Part shown: positions 1 to 11,339 of the stretch, piece after piece
How positions within the stretch are numbered: position 1 is the first letter of the stretch
How the letters are laid out: every line of letters begins with the position of its first letter
NCBI RefSeq assembly: GCF_020740795.1
Contig: NC_067285.1
Span: forward strand, 40,460,511-40,524,510
DNA length: 64,000 nucleotides
From: Apus apus
Lineage: Eukaryota; Chordata; Aves; Apodiformes; Apodidae
Direction: 5' to 3'
The notes under the pieces: model-generated
Database searches by the model: none
What the model was told of the DNA's origin: nothing
What the model saw: the letters and a program-made list of their open reading frames with translations, nothing else
Made by a program: the position numbers and the translations under genes

Positions 1-2090
1 GGAGATGAAAAGTTGTGTTTCCCATCACTGTGTCAGCTGACCCACCAAGTTTGCCTCTCCTACCTGTCACTGAGTACCTAGTTAACAAAAGATAGTGATT
101 CTGACTCCTGATGGTTCTTCTCCTTAGCTGTATGGCTTAGAGCTTTATTGCAAAATACCTTTAGATCTCTGAAGCTGTGAAAAAGGAGAGGGTTTTGCTA
201 GACACTGGAGGGTTTTTTTATTGGTTGTGCTGTAGTATGTTGCATATGTTACGTTAAATTATCAGGGTGGTTTCACTGGCATCAGACTGTACATGTTGGG
301 GCTTTAACCAGTTTACTTGGAAGGAGGTTTTGCTGATTCTTTTCCTTTGGGTTCTCTGTCTCTACGTATGTGTGCACACACAGGCAATTAAAGTTCGATT
401 AGAGATCCCACTTCTCTTCGTTACTATTTACAGCTTTGTTATCTAATTTTGGCCTGTGGTGAAAAGTCATTAATATCCGTAGCAAAAAAAGAAAATTCCC
501 CCTCAAATCCCTAGACTGCTTGTCTTCCTCACCACTGGACTCAGCTATTTCCTGAGTGAGGCAGTAAGAGAGCTGCAGAAATTCCCAGGTCAGAAGTGAA
601 GCCAAGAGCCTGCTCCACCTATATGATTAACCCTGCCCCCAAGCTAGGAGTGTCTGTCTAAAAGAGCAGGATGTTTGTAATGAAATAAAAAACCACTATG
701 TTTTCTGAGGGCTAAAGTATCTTCTCTACCTCCCTTGTTTCTCTGATGTGCCACAGTTTCACCAAGAGTACCTGAAAGAGGTGTAAGAGTGGCATAAAAA
801 GGTTGAGACATGAGATCAAGCCCAAAGGCCAGGCACTCCTAACCTGCATTCCTGGGAGTGCCATGCTTCACCCAAGTTCTCCGTACGTCCCTTCAATGCT
901 CTGCCCAGGTTCTCATCCCAGCCCTTGCTTATGGGAACTCCAAATCCGTTCTCTGATTTGGCAGCGTGTGTTTTGCCGCCAGCCATCGGAGATGACTTGT
1001 GCCGCTGGAATTGCTGGCTCTGTTCTCCAGGACAACGTCGCTGAGTGAGCTGATACTTCTGCAGGCACAGACCTTCCATGCTTAACCCTGCTAGAAGCCT
1101 GCTTGTAACTAAAAACTACAGTTATGCAATAGTCTGACGACTGAAAGACTGCTGAAAAGGGAAGTAAATACCTCATCTGCCTGTGTTTTAAGGCAGGGTA
1201 TAGGATGTGTTCCTTTTGCTGCAGGATGGCAGCTAGTGGGTTTTCTTTTTCATGAGTCATTGCCTTGTCTAATGAAGACAAAAGCCAAAGGGGAAACTCT
1301 TGGGGTCTTGGCTGGGATGGTTTAGAGTCTTTGCATGTACAGAGGGCACCCAAACACATGGGACACAGTGAGGGGGATTCATGGATACTTTGGTGACCAA
1401 GACCATCATGAGGGATGGGGAAAGGCTGGCCTCCAGTCCCTTACTGTGCTGAGTCACCCCAATTCCGGAGGAATGCTCCAGCCTCTGGGCTGCTTAGGTC
1501 ACTTTCTCTAAGAAAATTAAGCATCTGACTTGGCTTAGTCAAATTCATACATCTCACTTGAGAAGCTGTGCACACAAGACCCCAAAGGCCCAGGAGACAA
1601 AGCTTTTGCTGGAACAAGGGTTCAGCCTGTGCCAGGTGAACTCTGTCACCTCTGTCACCTGTGCATCCTCTCTGCCAGCTACTCCGGTTCATCAGGGAAA
1701 ATATCCACTCTGTCTTCCTGAAAACACCTCCTTTTCCCAACAAAAGGGCTTGGCATTCACCTGCCATTGCACTTGACCCAAGGAGAGCAGAAGGGGCGAA
1801 TACCAGGGTTGGGAAATAACCTCTTCCACAGCTCAGAAACTGGGCACAATGTTGTGCAAGCACTTGTGGAAGTTCACAGTGAGGCACAGTCTAGGGAGCA
1901 GATATGTAAAAAGCAGAATGTCTCCTAAACATCTGGGTTTTGACTTGCAAGATGAGGAAGTGCTAGCAGAAAAAGGAGAAAAGCTGAGGTCAGCTTGTGA
2001 TTTTGTTTATTTTATTAAATGAAATGCCTAAATATAGATAGTTATGTAGCCTGAGTAGATTGTTGTCACTGCTGGACTTTCCTGAATCCC
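1..2090. other. No recognisable gene
   Basis: Open frames here are short, lie in both directions and show no family signature or consistent splice-site framework. No CR1 copy is visible. I see nothing that can be supported as a gene. Confidence 0.6.
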
Positions 2091-2129
2091 TCTGGCATCA
2101 CAGATTAGCAGTGCAGCTTTTTAGTTGAT

Positions 2130-2325
2130 TTGCATTTTAATTTATGTATTTATAAATGTAATAGTGTAAGAATGTATTTATGTTACTCCATATTTATTTA
2201 TGATATATATTTCATCTCTGCTTGGAAACAGTCAATTGTAAATTGTAGCTTTCAAAGTTGTGGGTTAAATTAAATGTTTCATTTGATCCAATTCAATATG
2301 AAAAGTTATTGAAAATATTAATAAA
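2130..2325 (+). promoter_or_regulatory. AU-rich block with poly(A) signal, 3'UTR-like
   Basis: On the plus strand several ATTTA pentamers cluster here, with overlapping copies near 2190-2200, followed by AATAAA at 2320-2325. This resembles an AU-rich element at the end of an unstable mRNA, as found in cytokine and growth-factor genes. No coding exon upstream on the plus strand could be recognised within the window, so the parent transcript is unknown. Plain AT-rich DNA remains a real alternative. Confidence 0.3.
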
Positions 2326-2713
2326 AGGTATCTAGTAATACCCGAAAATGATACCTAAATATTCATTATAGCATTAAAATGAAGTATTTGCAAATATTAA
2401 CAAATATTCCTATTAAAAATAAATTTGCTGTACCTCGTGGTGACAGAGGAGACACTAAGTCCAATTAGAGAATTGTTCAGGACCAGCAGCAGGGGATTTA
2501 GCTGGTCTGGGAAGGCTGTGTTTAGTGCTTTAGTTGCATTTCCCTTTCGTGGGTTTGGCAGGAAGCATTTCCTGTCTGTGCAAGTAAGATATGGAAGTGG
2601 TGGAAGGAGACACATGGTAAGTTTTAAGAAGTTCATGCTGGGAACTTCTGATTAAATTAGAAGTGGTCAGTAGACCCAATATACGTCATGCGGTCATCTC
2701 TGACTCTTCCAGT

Positions 2714-3272
2714 GTCATAGAATCCCTGAATGTCTTGGGTTGGAAGGGACCTCTAAAGGCCATCTAGTCCAGCCCCCCTACAACAATCAGGGACATCTCA
2801 CGCTAGAACAGGTTGCTTAGAGCCCCATCAAGCCTGACCTTGAATGTCTCCAGGGATGGGGCCTCCACCACTTCTCCAGGCAACCCATTACAGTGATCCA
2901 CCACCCTCATAGTAAAGAACTTTTTCCTCATGTCCAACCTCAATCTACCCTTCTCTAGCTTGAAACCATCACCCCTTGTCCTAACATTACATGCCCTGTG
3001 ACCAGCTCTTCCCCAGCCTTCTTACAGGCCCCTTTCAGGTGTTGCAAGGTTGCTACAATGTCCCCCCAGAGACTTCTCCAGGCTGAACAACCCCAGCTTC
3101 CTCAGGCTGTCTTCATAAGAGAGCTGCTCCAGCCCTTAGACCATTTTTGTGGCCCTCCTCTGGACATGCTCCAACAGATCCACCTCCTTCTTGTGTTGGG
3201 GGCTCCAGAGCTGGTATCTTCTTGCCTGCTGAAGTCCAGACAGTGCAGCCTGGTGGGTGTCAGCCCCGACAC
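2714..3272 (-). mobile_element. CR1 LINE, 3' fragment
   Basis: Read on the minus strand the copy ends in the CR1 3' signature: a 'ggtcccttccaaccc'-type motif followed by a short ATTCTATG-like tail, seen here reversed at 2714-2770. It carries only the distal ORF2 and 3'UTR portion, so it is 5'-truncated. It matches the copy at 9381-9768 closely and lies in the opposite orientation. Confidence 0.85.
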
Positions 3273-4344
3273 TTCCTGCCAGTGAAGACACAGGGTAAGC
3301 GCAGAGATGGAGAGGTTTTCAAGATCACTCCAGTGAACGTAGGTAGACAGCCTGCCTGTGGAGGAAGTGCAAAAACATGAACATCTGAATCTTTAATAAA
3401 AATACAGCATTTAGTGTTATAAATGAGATCTGTTTTGCACAAAAGCTGTTGCACACAAACTTGCTGACCTGTTGGTGGGAGTTGTGAAAGGCTTTCAGAA
3501 AGGCAATTTGACTGTATCTGTGAGACCTTCCACATCCATGGGCTTGTTGTCACTTTCAAAGAACTGTAACAAGTGTGTGAAAGACCTCCTGCAAAGCTAC
3601 ACACTCTTCCTTATTGTATGTTCATTCATGTGTTTACTAATCGTATCCTTTCTATTTCTACTTTAGTAAGACCATTTAAGGGTAACTAATTTCCTCTTGT
3701 TTATTCTTGTCCTTACAGCACTAAACCACATTCATTTAGCTTGAACTCCTTGATCCATCACAGATAGAGTTTTAGAGATAGACACAGCAAAGGAACTAAG
3801 TAGAATCAGCAAGCATTTTGGGAAAAAGTATAATCAGATGTAATCATGTAGCAGTCTGTTCCTTGCCATTCCCATCAGCAACTGTTTGTTCTTGTTTCAT
3901 TTCCTCGAAAAACTCCAAGATGTATTTTTCCTTGACTTTTCTTTGATTGTTGACTTAATGTCGTCTCTGGCCCTGTAAATACATGAAGCATAAAGTAAAT
4001 TCAGGCATTTATTAATGAAGCAATTGCCATTAATACAAGCTACAGGGAGAGCAATAGGTGCTCAGAAGTTGTATATGACCTATTTTTGCTGCATCAACCA
4101 ATTGACACATGTGCAAAGACAAAGAAATCCTGTTTACAGGATTGTCCCCAGTTACAGCAGTGGAAGCCAATAGCTTAGAAATGCAGGCTGTACATCTGAA
4201 TGATACCCAGAGAGAGGAAGTCAGTCTCTTAGAGCTTGATTTTGGAAGTGTCAGGTATGTACCCAGCCTGTGCTGTCTCTTCAGCAGATGTTTGGGTGCA
4301 TCATACCTGTGGCCTTTTGCGTGGCTCAACACACAGGGAATGTT

Positions 4345-4745
4345 TCATAGAATCATAGAATCATAGGTTCACAGGGGTTGGAAGGGACCTCTGAAGACTG
4401 AAGCGTCCAACCCCCCTGCTGCAGCAGGAACACCCAGGGCAGGTCACACAGGAACGTGTCCAGACAGGTCTTTAAAGACTCCAGAGAAAGAGACTCCACA
4501 ACCTCTCTGGGCAGCCTGTCCCAGGGCTCTATCACCTTCACAGTAAAGAAGTTCTTCCTCATTTGAGGTGTTGTAGCTTCCTGTGTTGTCACTTGGTGCC
4601 TTTTTCCCTTGTCCTATCACAGGGCACCCCTGCAAAGAGACTGGCTCATTCTTGACATCCACCCTTCAGGTATTTGTAGACATTAACAAGGTCCCCTCTT
4701 AGCCTTCTCAAGGCTAAACAGCACCCAGTCTCTTATCCTTTATGA
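4345..4745 (-). mobile_element. CR1 LINE, 3' fragment
   Basis: The fragment begins with two reversed ATTCTATG-type tail units ('catagaatcatagaatcata') followed by 'gttggaagggacc'. It is 5'-truncated. It sits downstream of exon 3 of the chemokine pseudogene, in the stretch where that gene's last exon should lie. Confidence 0.85.
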
Positions 4746-4929
4746 CAGATCTTCCAAAACTAGGAGAGTATTTTAACCCCCAGGCATTGATAAATGCAGA
4801 TTTAGAGAGAAGTATTGGAAAGGATTACTAATGCTTGAAGAGGGGGAACATTTTCATGCCAAGAAATTAAAATACGCCTTCTAAAAATAGCTTTTAGCTG
4901 GAGCTGGTCTAGTAAATAAGACAATTTAC

Positions 4930-7503
4930 CTGGCCAAAATAGCCTTTACAGTGAGCTGGACACAGGGAGCAGTGGGTTCCAAACACACTTGTCTGCAGCG
5001 TTTCAGAGGAGCTCTGCCAAGGAACAAATGCAGAAGGTGAGGCCAGGTGGATCCCTCCAACTGTCATGTTTTGACATTCATCTTAGCTATTGGTTAGTTA
5101 GGAACCTGGAGGACATGGTACAGACTTTTGTTGATTAACCTGTTTTGATATTTTCCAGGTAGCATTTCTGAGAGAACAAGGGGAAAATTATTTCCCTATA
5201 CTTTTTCAACACTTGGGCATTGAAAGTTGGGTTGGGCTGGTTTTTTTTAAATGAACAATATCAGTATAGGCGCCTGTGATGCAATCTCTTTAATGAGCCT
5301 AATGGATTTTTTAGTTGTTTCTGTTCTCTGTCTGGTCATAGTTTAGGAGATCTTTCAGGAACTTAATTAGCTTGGGAACTTTTTTTTTTTTCCTCTTTAA
5401 ATCAAAGGTGGCTGAAATTACCAGTTCTTAGTGAGGTGGAACTGGGTGGCACGCAATGCTGCACAGAGGGTATGATTGTACAAATATTATTTGCTTATGA
5501 AACTCTAGTGAAAGCATAAAAACCCAGAAGTTCCCTTCTGTTTACAGGAACACATTGATCCTATTCATGTGAATAGTTCCTGATGTGATTTTAAATGAAG
5601 CATACCATTTACTCTGTACCCACTTGGATTTTGGAATTTACGTTCCACACTTCTCCCACAGGAACTGCTCGTTATGCAGTTCTGGCATTGGGAATCATAG
5701 AATGGTTTGGGTTGGAAGGGACCTAGAAGATCATCAGGTTTCAACCCCCCTGTATGGGCAGGGACACCTCCCACCAGATCAGGTTGCTCCAAGCCCCATC
5801 CAATCTGCCCTCAAACACCTCCATGGAGGGGGCATCAACAACCTCCCTGGACAACCTGTGTCATTGTCTCACCACCCTCACAGTAAAGAATTTCTTCTTG
5901 AAGTCCAACCTAAGTCTGCCCTCTTCCATTTTAAAACCATTGCCCCATATCCTCTCACTGCCCTCTCTGGTGAAAAGTCCTTCCCCAGCTTTCCTGCAGC
6001 CCCTTCAGGCCCTGGAAGGTGCTCTAAGGTCTCCCTGGAGCCTTCTCTCCAGGCTGAACACCCCAACTCTCCCAGCCTGTCTCCAGAGCAGAGCTGCTCC
6101 AGCCCTTTGATCATCTTTGCGGCCCTTCTCTGGACTTGCTCCAAGACCTCTTGGAATAACTCACAGCATTTCAAATTTTGCTACATGCAGATCAAGCTAG
6201 TGGAAATTGTTTGAATTCATGTCACTGGGATCAAGATATATCTTTTATTGATTCTTCATTGCCTAAATTATTAATTGTGCCCTGAAGGCGTTATGGGAAT
6301 CTGATCCTCCCCTCTTATGGTCATAATTAACATAGAGAGACTTTTAAAATTCTGCCTGGAAGTAGCCTCTAACATTGGCAAGAAATTGGTTCATTCCTTT
6401 GGATAGAAGGCCTAATACCTCATTCTTAGTGTCTTTGAGGCTTTGCAAGGGGTATATAATTCCACCTGAAGAAAGTCAGTAACCAGGGTGTGAAATGCTG
6501 AGTTACTTCCTCCTATTGAAGCAAGATGCTGTTTTGTACAAGTGCTCACATGATTCCCACATAACCTCCCATTCTGAATAGCCTTGGGGAGGGATGAATT
6601 TGGACCTAGTCCTCATGCACAGGCACTGGAAGCCTCTTTCCTCTGTCTTGGCCAGGGCCTTACTGTAGAACAACAATAAGCTATGTTTAGGTAAGTGAGC
6701 AATTCCATTATTCACTCATATGAAGCAAAGTGTATTCCCTTCTGTCAGCCTTATTCTTGTTATTCAGACACTCTGATTTGCTGAAGACTTTGAGATAAAA
6801 TTGACTGGGTCTGCACAACAGCAGCAGTTACATTTTTAGAGCTGTTATTATGCAAAAGCATTTGAAGTTGAACTCAGATCTCTAAGTGAAAATACTTAGA
6901 TGTTTTCATACTGCATTTGTGCCTGGCCAGATTTTACACCTAAATTACACCACTTGAACAAAGTAGGTTAATGTTATTAATTATGTCCACATATTGTTTA
7001 CTGGTTTCTTCCATGATCATCTGTGCCTGTTCTGCATTATCTTCTGCAAACTGCATAATTTGTGCTTTGAGGAAGCACCATCATCAACCTGCCTGCCAAG
7101 AAGAAAAGTACAAATAATGGAGGATGGTCACTTGGAAAAGAGATGTGTTGACATGTTTAGATTAAAGGTCCTGTCTTTATAGATACATTTCTTAAAATCT
7201 AGTGGAGACAAACATTATGGGATAGGAATAAACTCATTTCCTGTCAGAAGCGTATTTCACTCTCAGCAACTGCTGCAGCATCCTGGCAGATGACAATACC
7301 AATGAGACTGTTTCTTCTTGAATGCCAGTCTATAGAAGATGCACATCTCTTGCAAAAAGTCAACGTTCATAAGTTCATAAGTTCAAGATGCATTTACGTA
7401 TGTATATTTAGGTTATGTCAGTTCTAAGAAATCATTTTCCTACCTTCTGACCCTGCCATGAAGACCAGATAGAGAACCAAAGCACCAGCAGCAGATTTGC
7501 CAT
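4930..7503 (-). pseudogene. Decayed CXCL8-like CXC chemokine, three exon relics
   Basis: Three minus-strand exons match the intact CXCL8-like gene at 11340-13298. Exon 1 (7444-7503) encodes a hydrophobic leader beginning MANLLLVLWFSIW with a good donor. Exon 2 (6550-6662) follows a 'ttctacag' acceptor, encodes C-L-C then T-R-S-K-F-I-P-P, and ends at the donor 'gtgagc'. Exon 3 (4930-5013) is exactly 84 nt, like its counterpart, and encodes V-C-L-E-P-T-A-P then V-K-A-I-L. Against the decay-free neighbour, exon 2 is 113 nt instead of 136. The missing 23 nt shift the frame and remove the region before the third cysteine. The ELR motif is replaced by residues reading G-F-Q, and the conserved Trp of exon 3 is Cys. 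Exon 1 and exon 2 phases do not agree when the homologous acceptor is used. Exon 4 was not found. The exon 3 motif V-Q-L...V-K-A recalls chicken CXCLi2. A divergent gene with altered splicing is possible but less likely. Confidence 0.75.
5692..6150 (-). mobile_element. CR1 LINE, 3' fragment
   Basis: A 5'-truncated CR1 in reverse orientation, starting with 'catagaatggtttgggttgg' and running through the 3'UTR into the distal ORF2 segment. It lies in intron 2 of the chemokine pseudogene and explains the long open frames in both directions here. Confidence 0.85.
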
Positions 7504-7559
7504 TTGTTGCTGTGCAGAAGTTTCTCCTTGGCAGCTGTCCTGCTTGCTGGCTGTGTTTC

Positions 7560-7725
7560 ACACCAGGTTTTTATGTGGCAAGGTGCTCTCCCAGCAGCCC
7601 ACGAGCCCACCAAGTGCACTCCAGGTGGGGGGCTTCTGTACACACAGGTTTCCTGGTATGAGAGTGTTGCATAAAAAATCCAAAGCTCTGCACGGTCCAT
7701 TCCGTGGCACTTCAGAATTTCCTAG
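7560..7725 (-). promoter_or_regulatory. Candidate remnant promoter of the chemokine pseudogene
   Basis: Upstream of the leader exon, read on the minus strand, is a TATA-like CATAAAA near 7568-7576. At 7714-7723 is AGAATTTCCT, one base away from the kappaB core of the human CXCL8 promoter as I recall it. Spacing to the ATG (about 65 and 215 bases) is plausible for a CXCL8-type promoter. These are short motifs and could be chance matches. Confidence 0.35.
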
Positions 7726-8344
7726 CTTCTGCTGCTGTGTATTTTTAATTACCTCTTTAAATTGTGAGTATTATTCATCACTTGCTGTTTGCACTTCTTC
7801 ATGGGATATTAGTTTTAAGCAACAATGCTAAGCTTGCACTTGGAAATCAATACAGCATTGCCAGGCATCCCTCCCAACCCAAAACAAAGAGACTTCCCCC
7901 CGAGTGTAGAATTTCTGTTCAGCTCTTTGCATTGACTTGAAATGCCTCGTGCAAAAACTTTTACCCAACTTAATTATGGGAACTTTTCACCCCAATGGTA
8001 GGGACCGTATTTTGCTATGACTCTAATAACTTTATTTAGCCAGTGTCTTCCAAAGGCAAGACATAGCTAGTTTCTATTGTTCTCTGAAAGGATTTTGTCA
8101 TAATCAGTTTGGCTAAAGGGATTTAGATCTAGTCATTCAACAGGAAACAGTGAGCTTAAAATGACTGAGGCATTGTCACCTAAGTGACTTAAGCTCTTCT
8201 GAAAATGTTGTTTGATCAGAATATGAATAGAGAAAGTATCTGACAATAAGAGTTGTAGAAACACCTGATTCAATAACCACTTAAGAAGTTACTTGTTTTT
8301 CACCTCATGCATGTAGGATAATCATAGGTGTTTAAAACAGAAGA

Positions 8345-9298
8345 TAAACACGTCTTTTTACTGGTACTATTCAGTATTTTAATCAACGACCTGGATGAGG
8401 GAACAGAGTGTGCCCTCAGCAAATTGGCTGATGACACTAAACTGGGAGGAGTGGCTGACACAGCAGAAGGCTGTGCTGCCATTCAGAGAGACCTGGACAG
8501 GCTGGAGAGTTGGGAGGGGAGAAACTTGATGAAATGCAACGAGGGCAAGTGCAGAGTCTTTGCATCTGGGGAAGAACAAGCCCATGGACCAGTACAGGCT
8601 GGGGGCTGAGCTGCTGGAGAGCAGTGTAGGAGAAAGGGACCTGGGGGTCCTGGTAGACAGGAGGATGACCATGAGCCAGCAATGTGCCCTTGTGGCCAAG
8701 AAGGCCAATGGCATCCTGGGGTGCATTAGAAAGGGGGTGGTTAGTAGGTCAAGAGAGGTTCTCCTCCCCCTCTGTTCTGCCCTGGTGAGGCCACATCTGG
8801 AATATTGTGTCCAGTTCTGGGCCCCTCAGTTTAAGAAGGAGAGGGAACTGCTTGAAAGAGTCCAGGGCAGAGCCACAGAGATGATGAAGGGAGTGGAACA
8901 TCTCCCTGATGAGGAAAGGCTGAGCTGGGTCTCTTGAGCTTGGAGAAGAGGAGACTGAGGGGTGACCTCATCCATGTTTACAAATATGTTAAGGGGGAGT
9001 GTCAGGAGGATGGAGCCAGGCTTTGTTCAGTGATATCCAGTGACAGGACAAGGGGCAGTGGGTGCAAACTGTAACATGGGAGGTTCCACATAAACATCAG
9101 AAAAAACTTCTTTCCTGTGAGAGTGACAGAGCCCTGGGACAGGCTGCCCAGAGAGGCTGTGGAGTCTCCTTCTCTGGAGACATTCCAAACCCACTTGGAT
9201 CCTGTGTGATGTGCTCTGGGTGACCCTGCTCTGGCAGGAGGGTTGGACTGGATGATTTTTCCGGTTCCCTTCCAACCCCTAAGATTCTGTGATTCTGT
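8345..9298 (+). mobile_element. CR1 LINE with reverse-transcriptase C-terminal fragment
   Basis: This is the longest CR1 copy in the window. From 8375 the plus-strand frame encodes the end of the CR1 reverse transcriptase, including the A-D-D-T-K-L catalytic-core motif near 8428-8445 and the segment after it. The reading frame then shifts around 8560-8600 and continues to 8937. The copy ends in repeated 'gattctgtgattctgtga' tails at 9283-9298. It is truncated at the 5' end and cannot encode a complete ORF2. It shares most of its 3' half with the copy at 45412-46133. Confidence 0.9.
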
Positions 9299-9768
9299 GA
9301 ACCCCAGCTTCCTCAGCCTGTCCTCATAAGAGAGGTGTTCCAGTGGACCTGGTGTCCTCTGGACATGCTCCTCTTGACAGGTTGTTCAGCCTGGAGAAGA
9401 GAAGACTCTGGGGGGACCTTACAGCAACCTTGCAACACCTGAAAAGGGCCTATAAGAAGGCTGGGGAAGAGCTGGTCACAGGGTATGTGACCATGATAGG
9501 ATAATGGGTGATGGTTTCAAGCTAGAGAAGGGTAGATTGAGGTTGGACATGAGGAAAAAGTTCTTTACTATGAGGGTGGTGGATCACTGTAATGGGTTGC
9601 CTGGAGAAGTGGTGGAGGCCCCATCCCTGAAGACATTCAAGGTCAGGCTTGATGGGGCTCTGAGCAATCTGGTCTAGTGTGAGATGTCCCTGCTTCTTGT
9701 AGGGGGGCTGGACTAGATGGCCTTTAGAGGTCCTTTCCAACCCAAGACATTCTGTGATTCCATGATTT
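9299..9768 (+). mobile_element. CR1 LINE with inverted 5' segment
   Basis: The body (9381-9768) is a plus-strand CR1 3' fragment ending 'cattctgtgattccatga'. Immediately upstream, 9299-9372 is CR1 sequence in reverse orientation. Its reverse complement ends at the CR1 position where the body begins (around the 'ttgttcagcctggagaag' segment). The two pieces are therefore one insertion with a 5' inversion, the pattern attributed to twin priming in LINEs. It landed at the 3' tail of the preceding CR1. Confidence 0.8.
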
Positions 9769-10569
9769 ATCTCCTTTACATTCTGAGGATGAGGTCTAGC
9801 AGGTTGTGTAATGCAGTTCCATGGGATGGGAATAGGAGCAAAGTGTGGGTGGAATCCTTGTCATCTCGCACAAGAGCTTGTTCAAACAGTGCCAAAAATT
9901 CCCTTTTCATCTTGCACCATGTACAAACATGAGCTATTTGTGTAGAATGCGGAGTGGTTTCTTGTTGGAAAAGACCAAAGAAGAACAAATATCAAGGCAT
10001 TTGCTCAACATTCCCATTTTCTCCAGGGTTTGCTGCACATATTCCAGCCATTTCTCTGTCAATCGCCGTGTCCCAGGCAGGTGCGTGGCTGTACAACTGG
10101 AGTTCTGTTTCTTAGGACTTCCCCTGATGTAGTCCTCCCTACTCAATGGAACTAGGGCTAGTCCTTAATGTTTATCAGGTTTCCCTGCTTATTTAAGGTA
10201 GTGAAAAGCCTTGTTCATTGCCAGATTCTCAGCTTCCATGCTGAGCACCACCACTGCTATAACCTCAGAACTTCTGTCACTTACCATTATTTGTTCATTA
10301 GTTTCTTTCTGGGAATTTTTTCACCCAGACTCCTGGAAACCCTGAGTCTGGCAAGAGAAGAGGAAGAAAGTAGATAATTTTAAGAATTTCTCACGTTGGA
10401 AACCATCTGCACTCACCAGAGGCAAGAATTTCTTGTTGTCATTAGCTGCCCCACACAACTCAGCCACCCCGTGTCCCTCTGAGAACCCACTTCATGAGAC
10501 AAATTGAAAGAAAATGCATCCCCTTTTTCAGTTCTGTGTTGCAATGAGGAAATTAATAACACACAACAT

Positions 10570-10770
10570 TCAAGTGAAAATATTTCAACAACCATTTATT
10601 AGGTACATAAGCAGAAACACTTCAAATAAATAAATAAATAAATGCATAAGTAAATACATAAAGAAATAAATATTTAAGATGAACTACCTTCTTATGCAAA
10701 AGTAAAGACATTAAAATAAATATGTAAATAAATAAAGTGCTTTTTTCTAATCACATGGTGGCATTAGAAG
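10570..10770 (-). promoter_or_regulatory. AU-rich element and poly(A) signal of the CXCL8-like 3'UTR
   Basis: Read on the minus strand this is the distal 3'UTR of the chemokine gene. A run of overlapping ATTTA pentamers (at least four in register) lies at about 10625-10643, with more scattered copies up to 10735. AATAAA follows at 10591-10596, so cleavage should fall near 10570. Such elements recruit mRNA-decay factors and make cytokine messages short-lived. On the plus strand the same block looks like a taaa microsatellite. Confidence 0.8.
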
Positions 10771-11339
10771 ATATATGTTTATACCTTCACAACACTCATT
10801 CACAATAAAGAGTATCTTGGAAATGTTGGCACAAAACCTGATGTCTCAGAATTTTGGCTTCCTGATTTTGCAAGCTGCCTTCTCCTGGTGAGTTGCCCAC
10901 TGTGAGTGGTGATGACCTTAGGTATAGGTTATGCTCCCTATCCATGCTTTGCTGGAGAGAAGGAGCCACTCATCTCTTCCTAAACTGTTAGCTAGAAGGG
11001 AAGGTGTTATTTAGTGAAAGCTCTGCTGAGAGTGCACTGCACTGATCCAGCTGTGTTCAGCAAAAATGACTCCAGAATCATCTCCATCTCCTTTCACAAG
11101 CCATTTTTTCTGACAGCTTTTTCTAGTGTCAGTGGCTTCTGTCCTACATAATGAGACTTCTTTAAAAGACCTAAAGTACTGTTGTCAACCAGGGAGAGAA
11201 CCAGGGAATCCAGACTCTTTAGATGCTGTTAGAGGTAGGTAACGGTAGGAGGCAAGAAGAGGTGAGCTGCCAGAAGCTGGATGAGTGTCTCTCACATTTT
11301 TGTGATCCTGGAAGAGTTAGGACATTTTTCCTCTTCGTC

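Noticed and set aside
1558-1776. Possible plus-strand CXC exon 3 feeding the AU-rich block
   Set aside because: One frame has a cysteine and a K-L-L-L-E-Q stretch, but it lacks the E-V-C-L-x-P-x-A-P-W core and splice sites of the expected type.
4030-4332. Candidate exon 4 of the chemokine pseudogene
   Set aside because: Acceptor-like AGs exist, but none gives a tail resembling known CXCL8 ends, so it was left unassigned.
5585-6214. 209-aa plus-strand frame
   Set aside because: It is the reverse complement of a CR1 fragment; proline/serine-rich frames of this kind recur at every reversed CR1 here (also 15.4 and 29.4 kb).
8560-8937. Open frames matching each other at 8.6 and 45.4 kb
   Set aside because: They are the same CR1 ORF2 C-terminal segment in two repeat copies, not a duplicated host gene.
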